Origin: Dirofilaria immitis
Taxonomy: Eukaryota; Nematoda; Chromadorea; Rhabditida; Onchocercidae
Assembly (NCBI GenBank): GCA_024305405.1
Contig: JAKNDB010000098.1
Location: forward strand, 1,267,501-1,331,500
DNA length: 64,000 nucleotides
Direction of reading: 5' to 3'
Part shown: positions 1 through 11,573 of the stretch, one piece after another
Position numbering within the stretch: the first letter of the stretch is position 1
Layout of the letters: each line of letters starts with the position of its first letter
Position numbers and translations under genes: made by a program
The notes under the pieces: generated by a model
The model's database searches: none
The model's input: only the letters and a program-made list of their open reading frames with translations
Told to the model about the DNA's origin: nothing

Positions 1-209
1 ATTTAATAATAAATTTTCGATTTTGATTTATTCATTTCTTTCTTGAAGTAATTAACATAAAATTATTAATTAAATTTTTTTCTTTAAATTTTTGAATTTC
101 TGATAAAACATAAAATAACTAACTGAACGAACAATCGATCCGAAATATAAAACGTCATATTTTGATCCGATTGAACAAAATTCTTAGAAGATAAATCAAT
201 TATTGAACA

Positions 210-3200
210 ATGCGATCACCACCAATCGATTTGAATACACTTTCAACTGAATTGCATAAAATTGCACAAGCAAAGTAAGTTTTTTATTTCTTCATTTTTC
301 TTTTCTTTTTTCATTATTATAAAATCTGTGGGATTTGAGATTGAACAATTAATATTGATTGATTGGGTAAATTTTAATTGTTATAAAATCTGAGGGATTG
401 AGATTGAACAAATAATATTGGTTGATTTTTTCGATGATTTAAGAAAAAAGTTTCTACATTGGATACCAATGATAGTAAATTGTTTTGATAAAGTTTATAA
501 TAAATTGATCAATTTAAAATTAAGTGCATCGATATTTAGAATCATCTGCCTAAATTATTATTTTATTGGTTAATTGCTATCTGAAATTATTATTTAAAAG
601 TTTAATCATCATTTAAACTAATTTAATCATTATTAAAATTGTATAAATCATAATAGAAACATAATAAGAATTTATTTCATTCAATTTCCTTCAACAATGA
701 TAATGATTAATTATGCAATTATATCAATATCAATGATGGTTTACGATAACTATTTCTGATTGGTTGATTAATCTTTCTAGAAGTTTCAACTTTAATCTAT
801 TTCGAACCTATGCTCTAATCAATCTCGTCTTATAAATAAAGCTGATGCTTTCACATATGATAGAATCAGAACTGATACTTTTGATAAAAATATGATGAAA
901 AACGTCAGAAATGATTATCATATATTCAAGCAAAGTGTAAATAAAAATTATGGTAACAATTACAGTAATATTTACTGCAGATAATAATTATTATTATAAC
1001 AATTTGTTAAATTGATCTATGATATTGATATGATGATCATTCTGATAATTACAATTGTATTGATAAGCATTTATTGATAATTATAATGAATGATAATTTA
1101 GGACAAAATTGGAAGATTTCACGATAAAACGTAATGAATTATTGGCTGAATTAGCTGATTTTCAACAATCAAAGAAATTCATCGAAGAAACACAAAAAAC
1201 GATCAGTGATTTAAATGATGAAAAGGATGCTCATAGTGAAATAATTCAACAAATTAATATGGTTAATTTTAATGAATATATTACCTTGTTGGGTCAAAGG
1301 TTAGAAGTTATTTAAATTCAATAAATTAATAAACATATGGCTTGTTAATTCAATGCATAAATGTAATGTAAGATAGGTCAAAGGTTAGAAGTATCTAAAT
1401 AATTCGATTAGTTAACATAGCTTTTTTAATAAGTATTTTTTAATAAATATTGCTTGTTAATTTGATATATAAATAGGTCATGGAGTGGGTCTGCATTTAC
1501 ACTATTTTTTATAATAACTGATTGTTGATTATATTTGTAGATCAATCTGTATGAAATATGTAAAATTAAAAATTTGCATAATACCTATGAAATTAGCTTT
1601 CGATAATTGGTCTATTCGAGATCGAGAAATAGTTTTTTCAAAAAACATGTTTTTATAAACTAATAATGTTCTATCACTTACCTCTATCAAAAAACTAATA
1701 GTGCTCCAACAATTAGAAATTTATCCGTATATTTATTCAGTATAGTATTTTTTTCTGAATATGATACAATATCAATTCTCCGATTTTTTCTGCGCACTAA
1801 TTTGAAATCCTATCATCTAAAATGTCAGGTCATCAAAAAGATGAGATATCAAATATTTTCTCGAATGAAATTTTAAATCAGGTAAGCCCAAGTGGTCGTC
1901 GTATTCGTATATTCCTCTGCAATAAAACCTGATAACGTTGAATTAGTTACAGCGAGAGATACTAACAGAATTATTTTACGTAGGTCAGATATACTTGCTA
2001 AAATCATGAAAGATAAATATGTGATAGCAGTTTCAGGCTCAAGTGGAAAGCTAACAACAACTGCTATGATTGCTTCCATTTTGAACTATTCTAATGGTCC
2101 CCAAATAAAATATTAAAATTAAAAATGCAATATAAATCTTATATTTAGGATAAGCAAGAATTGGAAAAAATTATGAATTCAGCAAAACAAGAGAAGCGAC
2201 AAATAGAAGAAAGTATTAGTCAAAAATATGACGAGATATTTCGACTTCTCGAACAAACCAACGAATTATCACGAGAAAGCGGTATTAGTGAAGAAGATCT
2301 TATCTCACCATCAATTATACCACCGAATAAAATTGCTCCGTTAGTTTTAATCTTAAACAATATTTTCAATTCGAAAAATATCATATTAAATTAGCCAATA
2401 TGGGAAGTTTTTGAAAATGTTATTTTCTTTTAATCGTTTATCGTTTTCCTTTTACAAACTTCATTCAGTACAACATTAATTGAATTTTTTAGATAATTTT
2501 AGACAATGTTATTATACTCATTTCTATTTGATCATTGATCATTTCCTTGCTTATTTGCTTTACAAATATTTACTCTGCAAATAAGCGGAAAATGACTTCA
2601 AAATTTTAACTCCTACATCTGTTCAGTAGAAAAAAAAAAACACCGACTAACTTTTGCAGGAATATTTCATCAATTGGATCGTTAGCTGCTGCTTGCTGCT
2701 GCTGCTACTGCTACTGCAAATACAGGTGTATCACCATTATTACGTCATTTTAAGGTTAATTCAGTACCAGCTGTTGTACAACGTGCTATGTTTAATTTTG
2801 ATTCCATACTTTTGCAAGCTGCAGCACCAACAATAGCAGCACGATCGCAAACAATACCGCATGCTTTCCCGACTACTTCATCACTTGCTAAAATTGATCA
2901 TCAATCACCACCAATGAAGGTTGTTATTATTTTTGAAATTAATTCGATCTAATTATTTCGATTAAAAATTAGCAGAAAATTTTTGCTATATATTTCAAGT
3001 TTAATGCAATTAAAATTACTTAAGCAATTATTAGTATTATATTTTTAAAAATATATATATATATATATATTTATTAATTAAATTATTTGTTAATAAATTC
3101 ATACTAAATAAACTAATATTAACTTAAAGATCGATAATATTTATAAAATTTAATTTAATTTAATTCAATTTAAATGTAGCAATTTATATTAACTTAATTT

Positions 3201-3429
3201 TGCTCTCTTTTGAACTATTAATCGATAATATATGCAATATTTGATAACTTAGTTCTGAAATAAGATTTTAAGTTTTTTTTTATTAAAAAGTTTTCTAAAA
3301 TAATATTTCCATTTTCCTCTTCAGACATGTCAATCATGCTTCCAACAAATTCATCGTAATGCTCCCATATGTCCAATGTGTAAGAGTAAAAGTCGATCGA
3401 AAAATCCGAAAAACCAAAGAGGAAGATGA
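210..3429 (+). CDS. ZC4H2: ZC4H2-type zinc-finger protein, 5 exons
   Basis: Exons read by splice signals and phase: 210-274, 1102-1261, 2149-2339, 2660-2919, 3325-3429. The protein starts [20 protein letters not shown], followed by an acidic/basic coiled coil (exons 2-3), an Ala-rich and Thr/Ser-rich linker (exon 4), and a C-terminal zinc finger beginning [20 protein letters not shown] and ending in a basic [11 protein letters not shown] tail. The finger and its position at the extreme C terminus match vertebrate ZC4H2, a nuclear protein that works with the E3 ligase RNF220 in neural development (family knowledge). About 258 residues are predicted against 224 in human. Exon 4 is 260 bp where 259 would keep frame: one extra T near 2693, between GCT codons of an Ala run, shifts the frame. 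Either side of it is clearly coding, so consensus error or a recent lesion is likely. Intron 2 holds a murC fragment. The first of two tandem copies. Confidence 0.85.
1880..2116 (+). pseudogene. murC: Fragment of bacterial murC (UDP-N-acetylmuramate-alanine ligase), probable Wolbachia-derived nuclear insert
   Basis: An open stretch inside intron 2 of the ZC4H2 gene reads [18 protein letters not shown], then [20 protein letters not shown], then [15 protein letters not shown], and stops at about 2114. SSAIKxDNxE and the nucleotide-binding loop GxxGKTTTT followed by a hydrophobic helix are signatures of MurC, a peptidoglycan-synthesis enzyme with no animal role. Here the loop reads GSSGKLTTT, with Leu where the conserved Thr after Lys is expected. 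Frame stops lie just upstream; another frame at about 1830 reads GHQKDEISN, resembling the GHxxxNI motif that precedes this block in MurC, so the insert may reach to about 1825. It is a truncated, non-functional piece. Origin from Wolbachia is inferred from the filarial-like host. Confidence 0.8.
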
Positions 3430-3529
3430 CCGAATAAAATTTATGTCATCCTATTCGAAATTTTAATATTTTACATGTAAGTAATATCAAATAAAAACAT
3501 TTTAAAATATTTGTCATTTTGATAATATA

Positions 3530-3907
3530 ACGATATAACATAAAATTTACGTATTTCCGTAATAAACAACTATCCAATAAAATGACATAAAATTTACGTA
3601 TTTCCGTAATAAACAACTATACGACAAAATGACATAAAATTTACGTATTTCCGCAATAAACGACTATACGACAAAATGACAAAATTTACGTATTTCCGCA
3701 ATAAACAACTATACGACAAAATGACATAAAATTTACGTATTTCCGCAATAAACAACTATACGACAAAATGACAAAATTTACGTATTTCCGCAATAAACAA
3801 CTATACGACAAAATGACAAAATTTACGTATTTCCGCAATAAACAACTATACGACAAAATGACAAAATTTACGTATTTCCGCAATAAACAACTATCCAACA
3901 AAATGAC
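3530..3907. repeat. 45/47-bp minisatellite, about 8 copies
   Basis: ACGTATTTCCG recurs at 3549, 3596, 3643, 3688, 3735, 3780, 3825 and 3870. Spacing alternates between 47 and 45 bp according to whether the unit has GACATAAAAT or GACAAAAT. It lies directly downstream of the first ZC4H2 gene and may cover its 3' flank. The open frame it creates on the - strand is a consequence of the 45-bp units and has no other support. Confidence 0.95.
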
Positions 3908-4334
3908 GTATTTTTCATAATAAACTGCACAAAAAAAAATGTAAAACTTATCTTTTGCCATAATATATCGCATTAAAAATTTACGTTTTTGTTCACAATA
4001 CGTTCTTTTTTAAACTGCGTAAAAAAATAAGCGAAGTCACGCTTATTTGTACACTTATATTATGTTTGCAAACAACATAATATATTTTTAATATTCCTTA
4101 AATGTTAATTACGTGAAGATTGATTAATTCTTGAGTAATTTCCATTGAATATTTCAAAGAAAAAAAAAACAAACTCTTATTAATTGGCAGACATGAAATA
4201 CAAACTGACGTAAGCGAGTAATTAGTAACGTAAACGATTAAATGTTACACGTTTAATAGCGTAAAGATTATAAATTGGGAAATATTATACGTTTGATAAT
4301 GTAATGATTATAATTTGGTAAAAATTACTACATA

Positions 4335-5283
4335 CGATGATTCATTCGTCTAATTCTTATTCTACCTGATAATACGGATACGTTAATTTATAGGTTCAAT
4401 AATATAAATGATTAAAATATAAAGTGATAAAGTAATATGATAATTCATCCATCTAATTCTTATTCCACCTGATAATACGGATACGTTAATTTATAGGTTC
4501 AATAATATAAATGATTAAAATATAAAGTGATAAAGTAATATGATAATTCATCCATCTAATTCTTATTCCACCTGATAATACGGATACGTTAATTTATAGG
4601 TTCAATAATATAAATGATTAAAATATAAAGTGATAAAGTAATATGATAATTCATCCATCTAATTCTTATTCCACCTGATAATACGGATACGTTAATTTAT
4701 AGGTTCAATAATATAAATGATTAAAATATAAAGTGATAAAGTAATATGATAATTCATCCATCTAATTCTTATTCCACCTGATAATACGGATACGTTAATT
4801 TATAGGTTCAATAATATAAATGATTAAAATATAAAGTGATAAAGTAATATGATAATTCATCCATCTAATTCTTATTCCACCTGATAATACGGATACGTTA
4901 ATTTATAGGTTCAATAATATAAATGATTAAAATATAAAGTGATAAAGTAATATGATAATTCATCCATCTAATTCTTATTCCACCTGATAATACGGATACG
5001 TTAATTTATAGGTTCAATAATATAAATGATTAAAATATAAAGTGATAAAGTAATATGATAATTCATCCATCTAATTCTTATTCCACCTGATAATACGGAT
5101 ACGTTAATTTATAGGTTCAATAATATAAATGATTAAAATATAAAGTGATAAAGTAATATGATAATTCATCCATCTAATTCTTATTCCACCTGATAATACG
5201 GATACGTTAATTTATAGGTTCAATAATATAAATGATTAAAATATAAAGTGATAAAGTAATATGATAATTCATCCATCTAATTC
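4335..5283. repeat. 103-bp tandem satellite, about 9 copies
   Basis: TGATAATTCATCC recurs every 103 bp at 4438, 4541, 4644, 4747, 4850, 4953, 5056, 5159 and 5262. The copies from 4438 onward look identical by eye. A diverged leading copy begins at about 4335 (CGATGATTCATTCG). The array lies between the two ZC4H2 copies. The sameness of the copies implies recent expansion or homogenisation, and the copy number in the assembly may be collapsed. Confidence 0.97.
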
Positions 5284-6965
5284 GAATATTATATATTACA
5301 TATAATCTCTTTTTGTTTTTGTTTTTCACACAGAACTCAAATAAATAATAAAATGAAATGTTTCTTCCAAACATATTATTATTTACATTTTCACTTTGAT
5401 ATTTCATTTTCTTTTCGTTTTTTTTCCCGCAACCAAACGATAATTTCTTCTTTCTTTCGACGGCAACATTAAAAATAATTTTGTTCGTAGACAAAACTTT
5501 TGTTATGATTGCAGGCATTATCGTGCAAGCAAGCAAGCATATCATGCATGCCTGTTTGCCGAGTGCTGCATCATTTGCATTTGCATGCCTTGGTTTATCA
5601 TCATCATCTACATAAATAACAACCCCTTCCACCATCAAATCTATTCATCCATCTATCTATCTATCTGTCTATCCAACTATCTATCTATCTCATCTATTTG
5701 AAACCACTTATTCATTACATCAAAAAATAACATACATTCCTACGATATGCATTTGTAGCGGTCAACAATTGATGAGAAAGTGTTCCCTTAAATTGATTCC
5801 AATCAATCATATCGTCTAACTCTTTGGAATTCTCTCAAATTGCGTCAAGTTTCAACGATAACTATAACCAACTTGTTGGCTCATAATTTTTTTGTTCATG
5901 TGTGAAGGAAGAGACGCATGTAATTAATTTAGGATCGTTCTGAAGTGGTTGTAATATTCTAAAAAGGTTGTACTTGAATCGTGTTTTAAGAGCCTGAAAG
6001 GAAATAGTCGGAGGTTTGTATCACACGATTTGAGGCTTTAATTTTATTATTTACATCCTCATAACTGGCTGATATGACGTTGGAAGAATATATCAAATCG
6101 ATTTACATTGTTTCTAAACCGAATTACATAAATATTTGTTATCATATTGCTGTCATATTGATATCATTTTTTTGTTTGTACAAATTTTTAAATTCCGATG
6201 ATAATCAATAAATTATTGATTTATAATGTTTTATTAATCACGTACGAGATGCGTAAGTAACCAAATTAAAATGATCCTAAAATGACTGCATATTTTTGAA
6301 TTTTATTTTAAAAGTTTCAAGGCAAATTGCTGAAGATTATAATTTACAACTTTAAAGATTTGATTTATATATGATATCAAAAACGTACGTGATCAATTTA
6401 TGATGATTTCAAAGTAAATACGTATTGAAATTTGACGTATTGCTTGCTGAAATATTAACAACTTTTATATATATCGTAGTTTTTATCATTTTATTGAAAT
6501 TTTCGAATTGAAAATTTTCCTTATTTTAAATAATATTCTCGTTAATGATAATGAAAAATTTATAGCACGTGAAGCACACGTGTACGTATTGGAAGTTTTG
6601 CGAAAGTTGATTATGCTGTATAATTGATGAATCTGACGATTTTAAGTAAAGAATTATGCAAATTATCGATAGCAAAGTAATTTATTTCCATTATTCTTCT
6701 TCTATGATTAATCGATCATAAAGAAAGAGTAATCTTAATTATAAAACTAATTTTTAAAATAATTATAAATTTTCTTCTTTATAAAAAGATGATTGATTTG
6801 ATAATGATTGATAAGGGTATTGTAAAATATATTTGCACTATAGTAAATAATCCGAACACAAAGTCGAAAATAGATGAAATCAATCAATTGCGAAAATAGC
6901 TAAACAATAATTAAACTTATCTAATCAGATAAGTGAGTAAATAAGTTAAATGTTAAGTATTGCAG
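5284..6965. other. Intergenic segment between the ZC4H2 copies, no gene seen
   Basis: No supported coding exon. The missing first exon of the second ZC4H2 copy should lie here but could not be recognised. Around 5573-5586 there are two overlapping ATTTGCAT octamers, the core site of POU-domain factors, inside a locally more GC-rich stretch (about 5505-5600). Whether they act is unknown. 5641-5690 is a short (ATCT)n-like tract. Confidence 0.5.
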
Positions 6966-9317
6966 TCAAAAAGTAAACGAATTTACCGCGAGGTTACACG
7001 AATTACGTGTTGTTCTCAGTGAATTTCGAGAAATTTGCATATTCATTAATCAATGTGAAAAATTAAGCGTAGAATTAGAAGGTGAACGTCGGTCACATGC
7101 TGATGAATTACGTCAGATCAATCAGGTATGCAAGTTTCCATCACAAATTAAAGTTGCATATTTTTCCTTTTATTTGAATTTCAAATTAAAATTAATACTA
7201 TAGTAGATTTATGCGAGTAATAAATAATAAAAAAGAAAAAGATTAAGAATCGAATAAATTTATTTATTATTTTGAACAAAAATACAAATTTTATCTCATT
7301 TTGTGTTAAACATTAATTTCAAATATTTTGGAATTATTTTTGTGTTCATAAATTGAACTTAAAATTTTTTGAAACAAAATAAATTTAAATTCCATCAAAA
7401 TGATTTCAGACTTTACCAAAATAAATCCAAAGTTTGAAATTTTCGTATAATCCATTTCAATGATATTGAACAATTTCTAATTTAACTTAAGCTCTTGAAA
7501 TTCTTCGATAATTTTTAAATATTCTGAATTTTTTTAATTTTTTTTAAATATTTTGAAAAAAACCTTTACGATGTCTGAAATGTATATAAGTTAAATATAG
7601 CCGATTCTCGATGTTTTATTCCGCAGCTTTCACAAAATTTTTAACTTTTAAATTTTGTATCCTATTTAATGAAATCATTTATTGTGTTTTCAGGATATCA
7701 ATCATTTGGAGGATATTTTTAAAAGTTTAAAAATGGCAATGATGTTAAGAAAAACAGCATCGCGCAAAAGTATCATGAAATTGAGCGAGAATTAAATCAT
7801 ACCAATGAATTCTTGATTGAAAGTGGTATTTCAGAAATCGATTTACTAACAAATGAAATACTTTTTCCATCACAATTTAATGAGTAAGAAATAATTAAAA
7901 ATAAATATTTACAATATTTTGACAAAAAAATTTATTTTGATAAAATGTTAAATTATTGAATAAATCAATAAAAATGTGGTTTATTTAAGAATGAAATTTT
8001 TACTTACTTAATATCAAATGTAATTGTTTATTAAAATAATTTCATAAATCAATTCTTCTAGAATGATCGACAATAATGCTGCAAATCATTTGATCCTAAA
8101 AACACCACTTGCCCTCAATCAGTTATCGCATCTTTCATTCCTAGAAATGCTAAATCGACATCGGAATCAAATTCTTGAAGCTTCCGATCGAATGTTATAT
8201 TCATCCGGCGATACTGCAGCTACAGCAACCACTTCTATAACAAGCATTATGTCAGCTATAAGTGAACCAGCCAAAATGAAGGTAAAAATATTTACTTGAA
8301 ATTAGATATTTCCAGAATGTTTCTCGAGATATGATAATTTTGCACGATTTTGAGAAATTATAATTAAAAACTGGAATAATTCCCGAGGAATTTCTTTAAT
8401 AATTTTGCACAATTTTAAAGCATTATATTTAAAAGCCGGAATTAATAATGGTAGAAGGGAAAGCTATATATGATAGTCTGTATATTTTCAGGATATTAAT
8501 AAGTTTAGATATTTTCGGGAATTTCATGAGACATAATAATTTTGCATAATTTTGAGACAACATAGCTAAAAATTGAAGTTACTATTATGCCAATGAATTT
8601 AGATATTTTCGGGATTTTACCGCTGATATATAATAATTTTGCATAAGTTTGACGCATAATTGAAAATTGAAATTATTGATATATCAGTAAATCCCGATTA
8701 AGATTGAACTGTTATAATAACCTAATTTATTATACAAGAACAAGATTTAATTTTTATAACCAGCAATTAATACTCAATATGATATGTTTATCTGATGATA
8801 AAACGAAATTAAACTGAATTACTTTGAAATTGAATGCTTAACTGATATCAATTCCTTGCACTTGCTACTCAAACGAAAAAATATTTAGATTGGATTTGAT
8901 AAGAATAGATTCAACTTTGACCTATCAATTTATGAATTAATCCAAAATACAACTTGAACTATCAGTTTACGAATTAACCTCTAACCTATCAATTATTTCC
9001 TTCTTAATTTTTAATTTTATAAAACATTGACAATCTTATTTAATGAAAATTTGCGAACATTTAAATTCTTGATAAATCACTCATTTATTGATGCATTTTT
9101 TTCAAATTTGACATTATTCCTTGCAATCATACGGTAGTTTAATTTAGCTGCTCTTTTTCATTTCTTTTTCTTCGTCTTTATTCTCGAGGAAAAAGATGGA
9201 TTATTGCAGAAATGTCAATCTTGCGAACAGCTTATCCATCGAAATGCTCCTATATGTCCACGATGTAAGGCGAAAAGTCGATCGAAATATTCAAAAAGAT
9301 CGAGGAAATTGGATTAA
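6966..9317 (+). CDS. Second ZC4H2-type zinc-finger gene (tandem paralogue), first exon not found
   Basis: Four exons are recognised: 6966-7125, 7694-7883, 8062-8281 and 9210-9317. The first of these has the same length (160 bp) and splice phase as exon 2 of the upstream ZC4H2 gene and aligns with it without gaps. The second is 190 bp against 191 bp. The last encodes [20 protein letters not shown] and a basic tail [12 protein letters not shown], the family's C-terminal zinc finger. In the 7694-7883 exon the frame changes between 7716 and 7733 (T5, A4 and A5 runs): DINHLEDIF continues in another frame as [20 protein letters not shown]. One added base restores the gapless alignment to the first copy and the splice phase. 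The linker exon differs completely from that of copy one (no Ala run). The finger Cys residues are kept, which argues for a working gene. No start codon is assigned. Confidence 0.75.
8298..8690. repeat. Degenerate intronic repeat
   Basis: Within the last intron of the second ZC4H2 gene, the block TTTAGATATTTTCGGG ... ATAATTTTGCA ... AATTGAAA recurs at least four times with irregular spacing (ATAATTTTGCA near 8335, 8400, 8537 and 8625). It is an old, diverged tandem repeat without coding potential. Confidence 0.55.
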
Positions 9318-11573
9318 GTCGAAATGATCAAAACAATCGAGAAAAATTGGAATAATTGAGGTGAAAATAATTGTTGTTGTCGTTGTTGTTGTTGTTGCTA
9401 TTTAAATTTAAAAAAAAAATTGATTTGTTTCCTTTGCTTTTCCCTGATATTCATGTATCATTTCATTTTCCATCATAATTAATTTATTTTAATTGTAAAT
9501 ATATCAAATAAAAAGAAAAAAACCGTTTCGATGAAAATATAGCCTAAAATTAGTAGTATAGAGATAATGATTTAATTAGTAAGAATTCCAAGATGTAAAC
9601 TAATCAATTAATGGATTAATTATAAGCTAAACTTATTTTCGAACGATCACTATACCAACTATTTTTAATTAATCTTTCCTTTTCTACATAAACTTTATTA
9701 TATCCGATGTAGGTGAGAAAATATTAAGACTGCTTCATTTTCTTTTGACCTCAATTTTAGAGAATCACACGAAGCCAATTTTGCATATGACAAAGATTAA
9801 AACTTTGGTTTTTGATTTCACATAATGCTTTGGATGAAATATCTCCGAATATTAAATACTAAATCTGAATTTCTTCATAATAAATCTGATTATTATTTCT
9901 TTCGCTTAATTAATTAAATATTATGTATAATATTTAATTAATTCGTTTCAAATTGCTTTTTCCATTAATCATATTTATATAAAAATTATACGATGTAGCA
10001 AAATGATCATTCTAAAATTATTTTAATAAAAAATAAATTATATAAATTTACAATTATGCAAAGTTTTTACAGTAATAATTAAAATTTTTTTGCTGAGATA
10101 AAATTCAAATTAACGTTTTCTGTAAATCATCATTTGTTGTTATCTTTGTTTATCTTTGTTGATGTTTGTCTTCGATTTGATATCACTGACTGATAAATGA
10201 AATAATAGGTAGGATTGTTGGATTGGAAAAATTTTAACGATAGTTAAAATGCCATACATATAGCAAATATATATAATAAATAATACAACTAATATTACAC
10301 ATACTAATTGATGGGAAGATTTGATTCAAATTTTTATACAATTCTTTTCTTCTCATATAGGCGTAAAAATGATAGTACCTTCGGCTCTATTTTAAGATAC
10401 TATACCTTGAAGTACTGTAATAGAAATATATCTCCATTTTTAGTTCTATTTCTGATATACTAATTGGAATTATCTCTACTTATACTATTGTTCTAAGATA
10501 CTTTATCAGAATTATATTCCTACTTCTACTACTATTCTGAGAATTGTATTGGAACTACATTTCTCTACTTTTTCTTTTACTCTGAGATACCTAATTAGCA
10601 TTATATCTTTTTATTTTTACATTTATTCAGAGATATTGAATTGGAATTATGTCTCTCTATTTTTACTTTCACTCTTAGATACTGTATATAATTATATTTT
10701 TACTTTTACTTCCATTCCGAAATGCTGTATTAGAATTATATCTCTCTACTTTTACTTCCATTATAAAATACTGTATATGAATTATACCTCTAATATTATA
10801 TTAACAATGATTTGATTCTATTCCAACCTGATTATACGATTCTACTATTAAGTTAGATCAATTTAATTAAAATATATACAATACCTTAACAAAAGCAACA
10901 AGATAGGAGCATGCTGAGGAAAGATAATCATGATTTGGTGATCGAGCAGTTGTTGCATCAGAAGATTGTGCACAACACATTGAAGCACTCTGAAAATATG
11001 ATTATTATTAGGATTCAGAAATGTTTTTTTTTTTTTTTAATTTGTTGCGATTCAGAAGTGCTAAGTATGATTGATATTAAATTTAGAAAATGAATTCTTA
11101 AAATGAGTTAAGAATAGATAAACTTTGAATGATTTTATAAAATAACATATTAATTCTAAAGGAGAAATTTATTTTTTAAATTTTATACGAGAAATTTTTA
11201 AAAACACACTCTACTCTCCATAGATTGCATTGAAAAATCTCTTGATAGCTGATAATCATTCAAATCTTCTCTCTGTAACATTTGTTATTTTAAAATTGAA
11301 ATTAGAAGGGAATAGATTCTGGATAATTAATTCCTATCCACTAAAATTTTTTTTTCTAATTGCTTTCAATAAATTTATTCTTGGAAAGGCAAAAAACATA
11401 AATAAATAATTTTAACAAACTTTGTCAAAATCATTTCCATTCCAGTTCATTATCAATTCTTATCATTCTCTTCTCTACGATATGTGATATATGTATGATA
11501 TGCTAATTAAATTCTACGTTACGTAAACTTTTATGCCTTATATGAATTTATATTCATTGTGGAAAAAAAAAAA
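9318..11573. other. Intergenic, no gene seen
   Basis: Between the second ZC4H2 gene and the convergent - strand gene at 11574. It contains a GTT-rich tract at about 9370-9400, AT-rich sequence, and the degenerate repeat listed at 10376-10800. A short open stretch at 10911-11000 has no similarity I recognise and ends in a poly-T run. Confidence 0.5.
10376..10800. repeat. Degenerate ~50-bp repeat
   Basis: The pattern TCT(C)TACTTTTACTTTTATTCTGAGATACTG-like (pyrimidine-rich, then GATACTGTATTNGAATTATA) recurs about eight times at 41-57 bp spacing. GATAC-type cores lie near 10452, 10495, 10530, 10574, 10631, 10677, 10718 and 10766. Copies have diverged by substitutions and indels. Confidence 0.65.

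Noticed and set aside
1873..2079. 68-residue - strand frame antisense to the murC fragment
   Set aside because: Shadow of the + strand MurC-like frame.
3686..3973. 95-residue - strand frame with NFVILSYSCLLRKYV repeats
   Set aside because: Entirely the translation of the 45-bp minisatellite.
4335..5283. CRISPR-like array
   Set aside because: The 103-bp units are contiguous with no variable spacers and the locus is eukaryotic.
5207..5638. 143-residue open frame on the - strand
   Set aside because: Begins inside the 103-bp satellite flank, mixes low-complexity Asp/Lys/Tyr tracts, and shows no splice context or family similarity.
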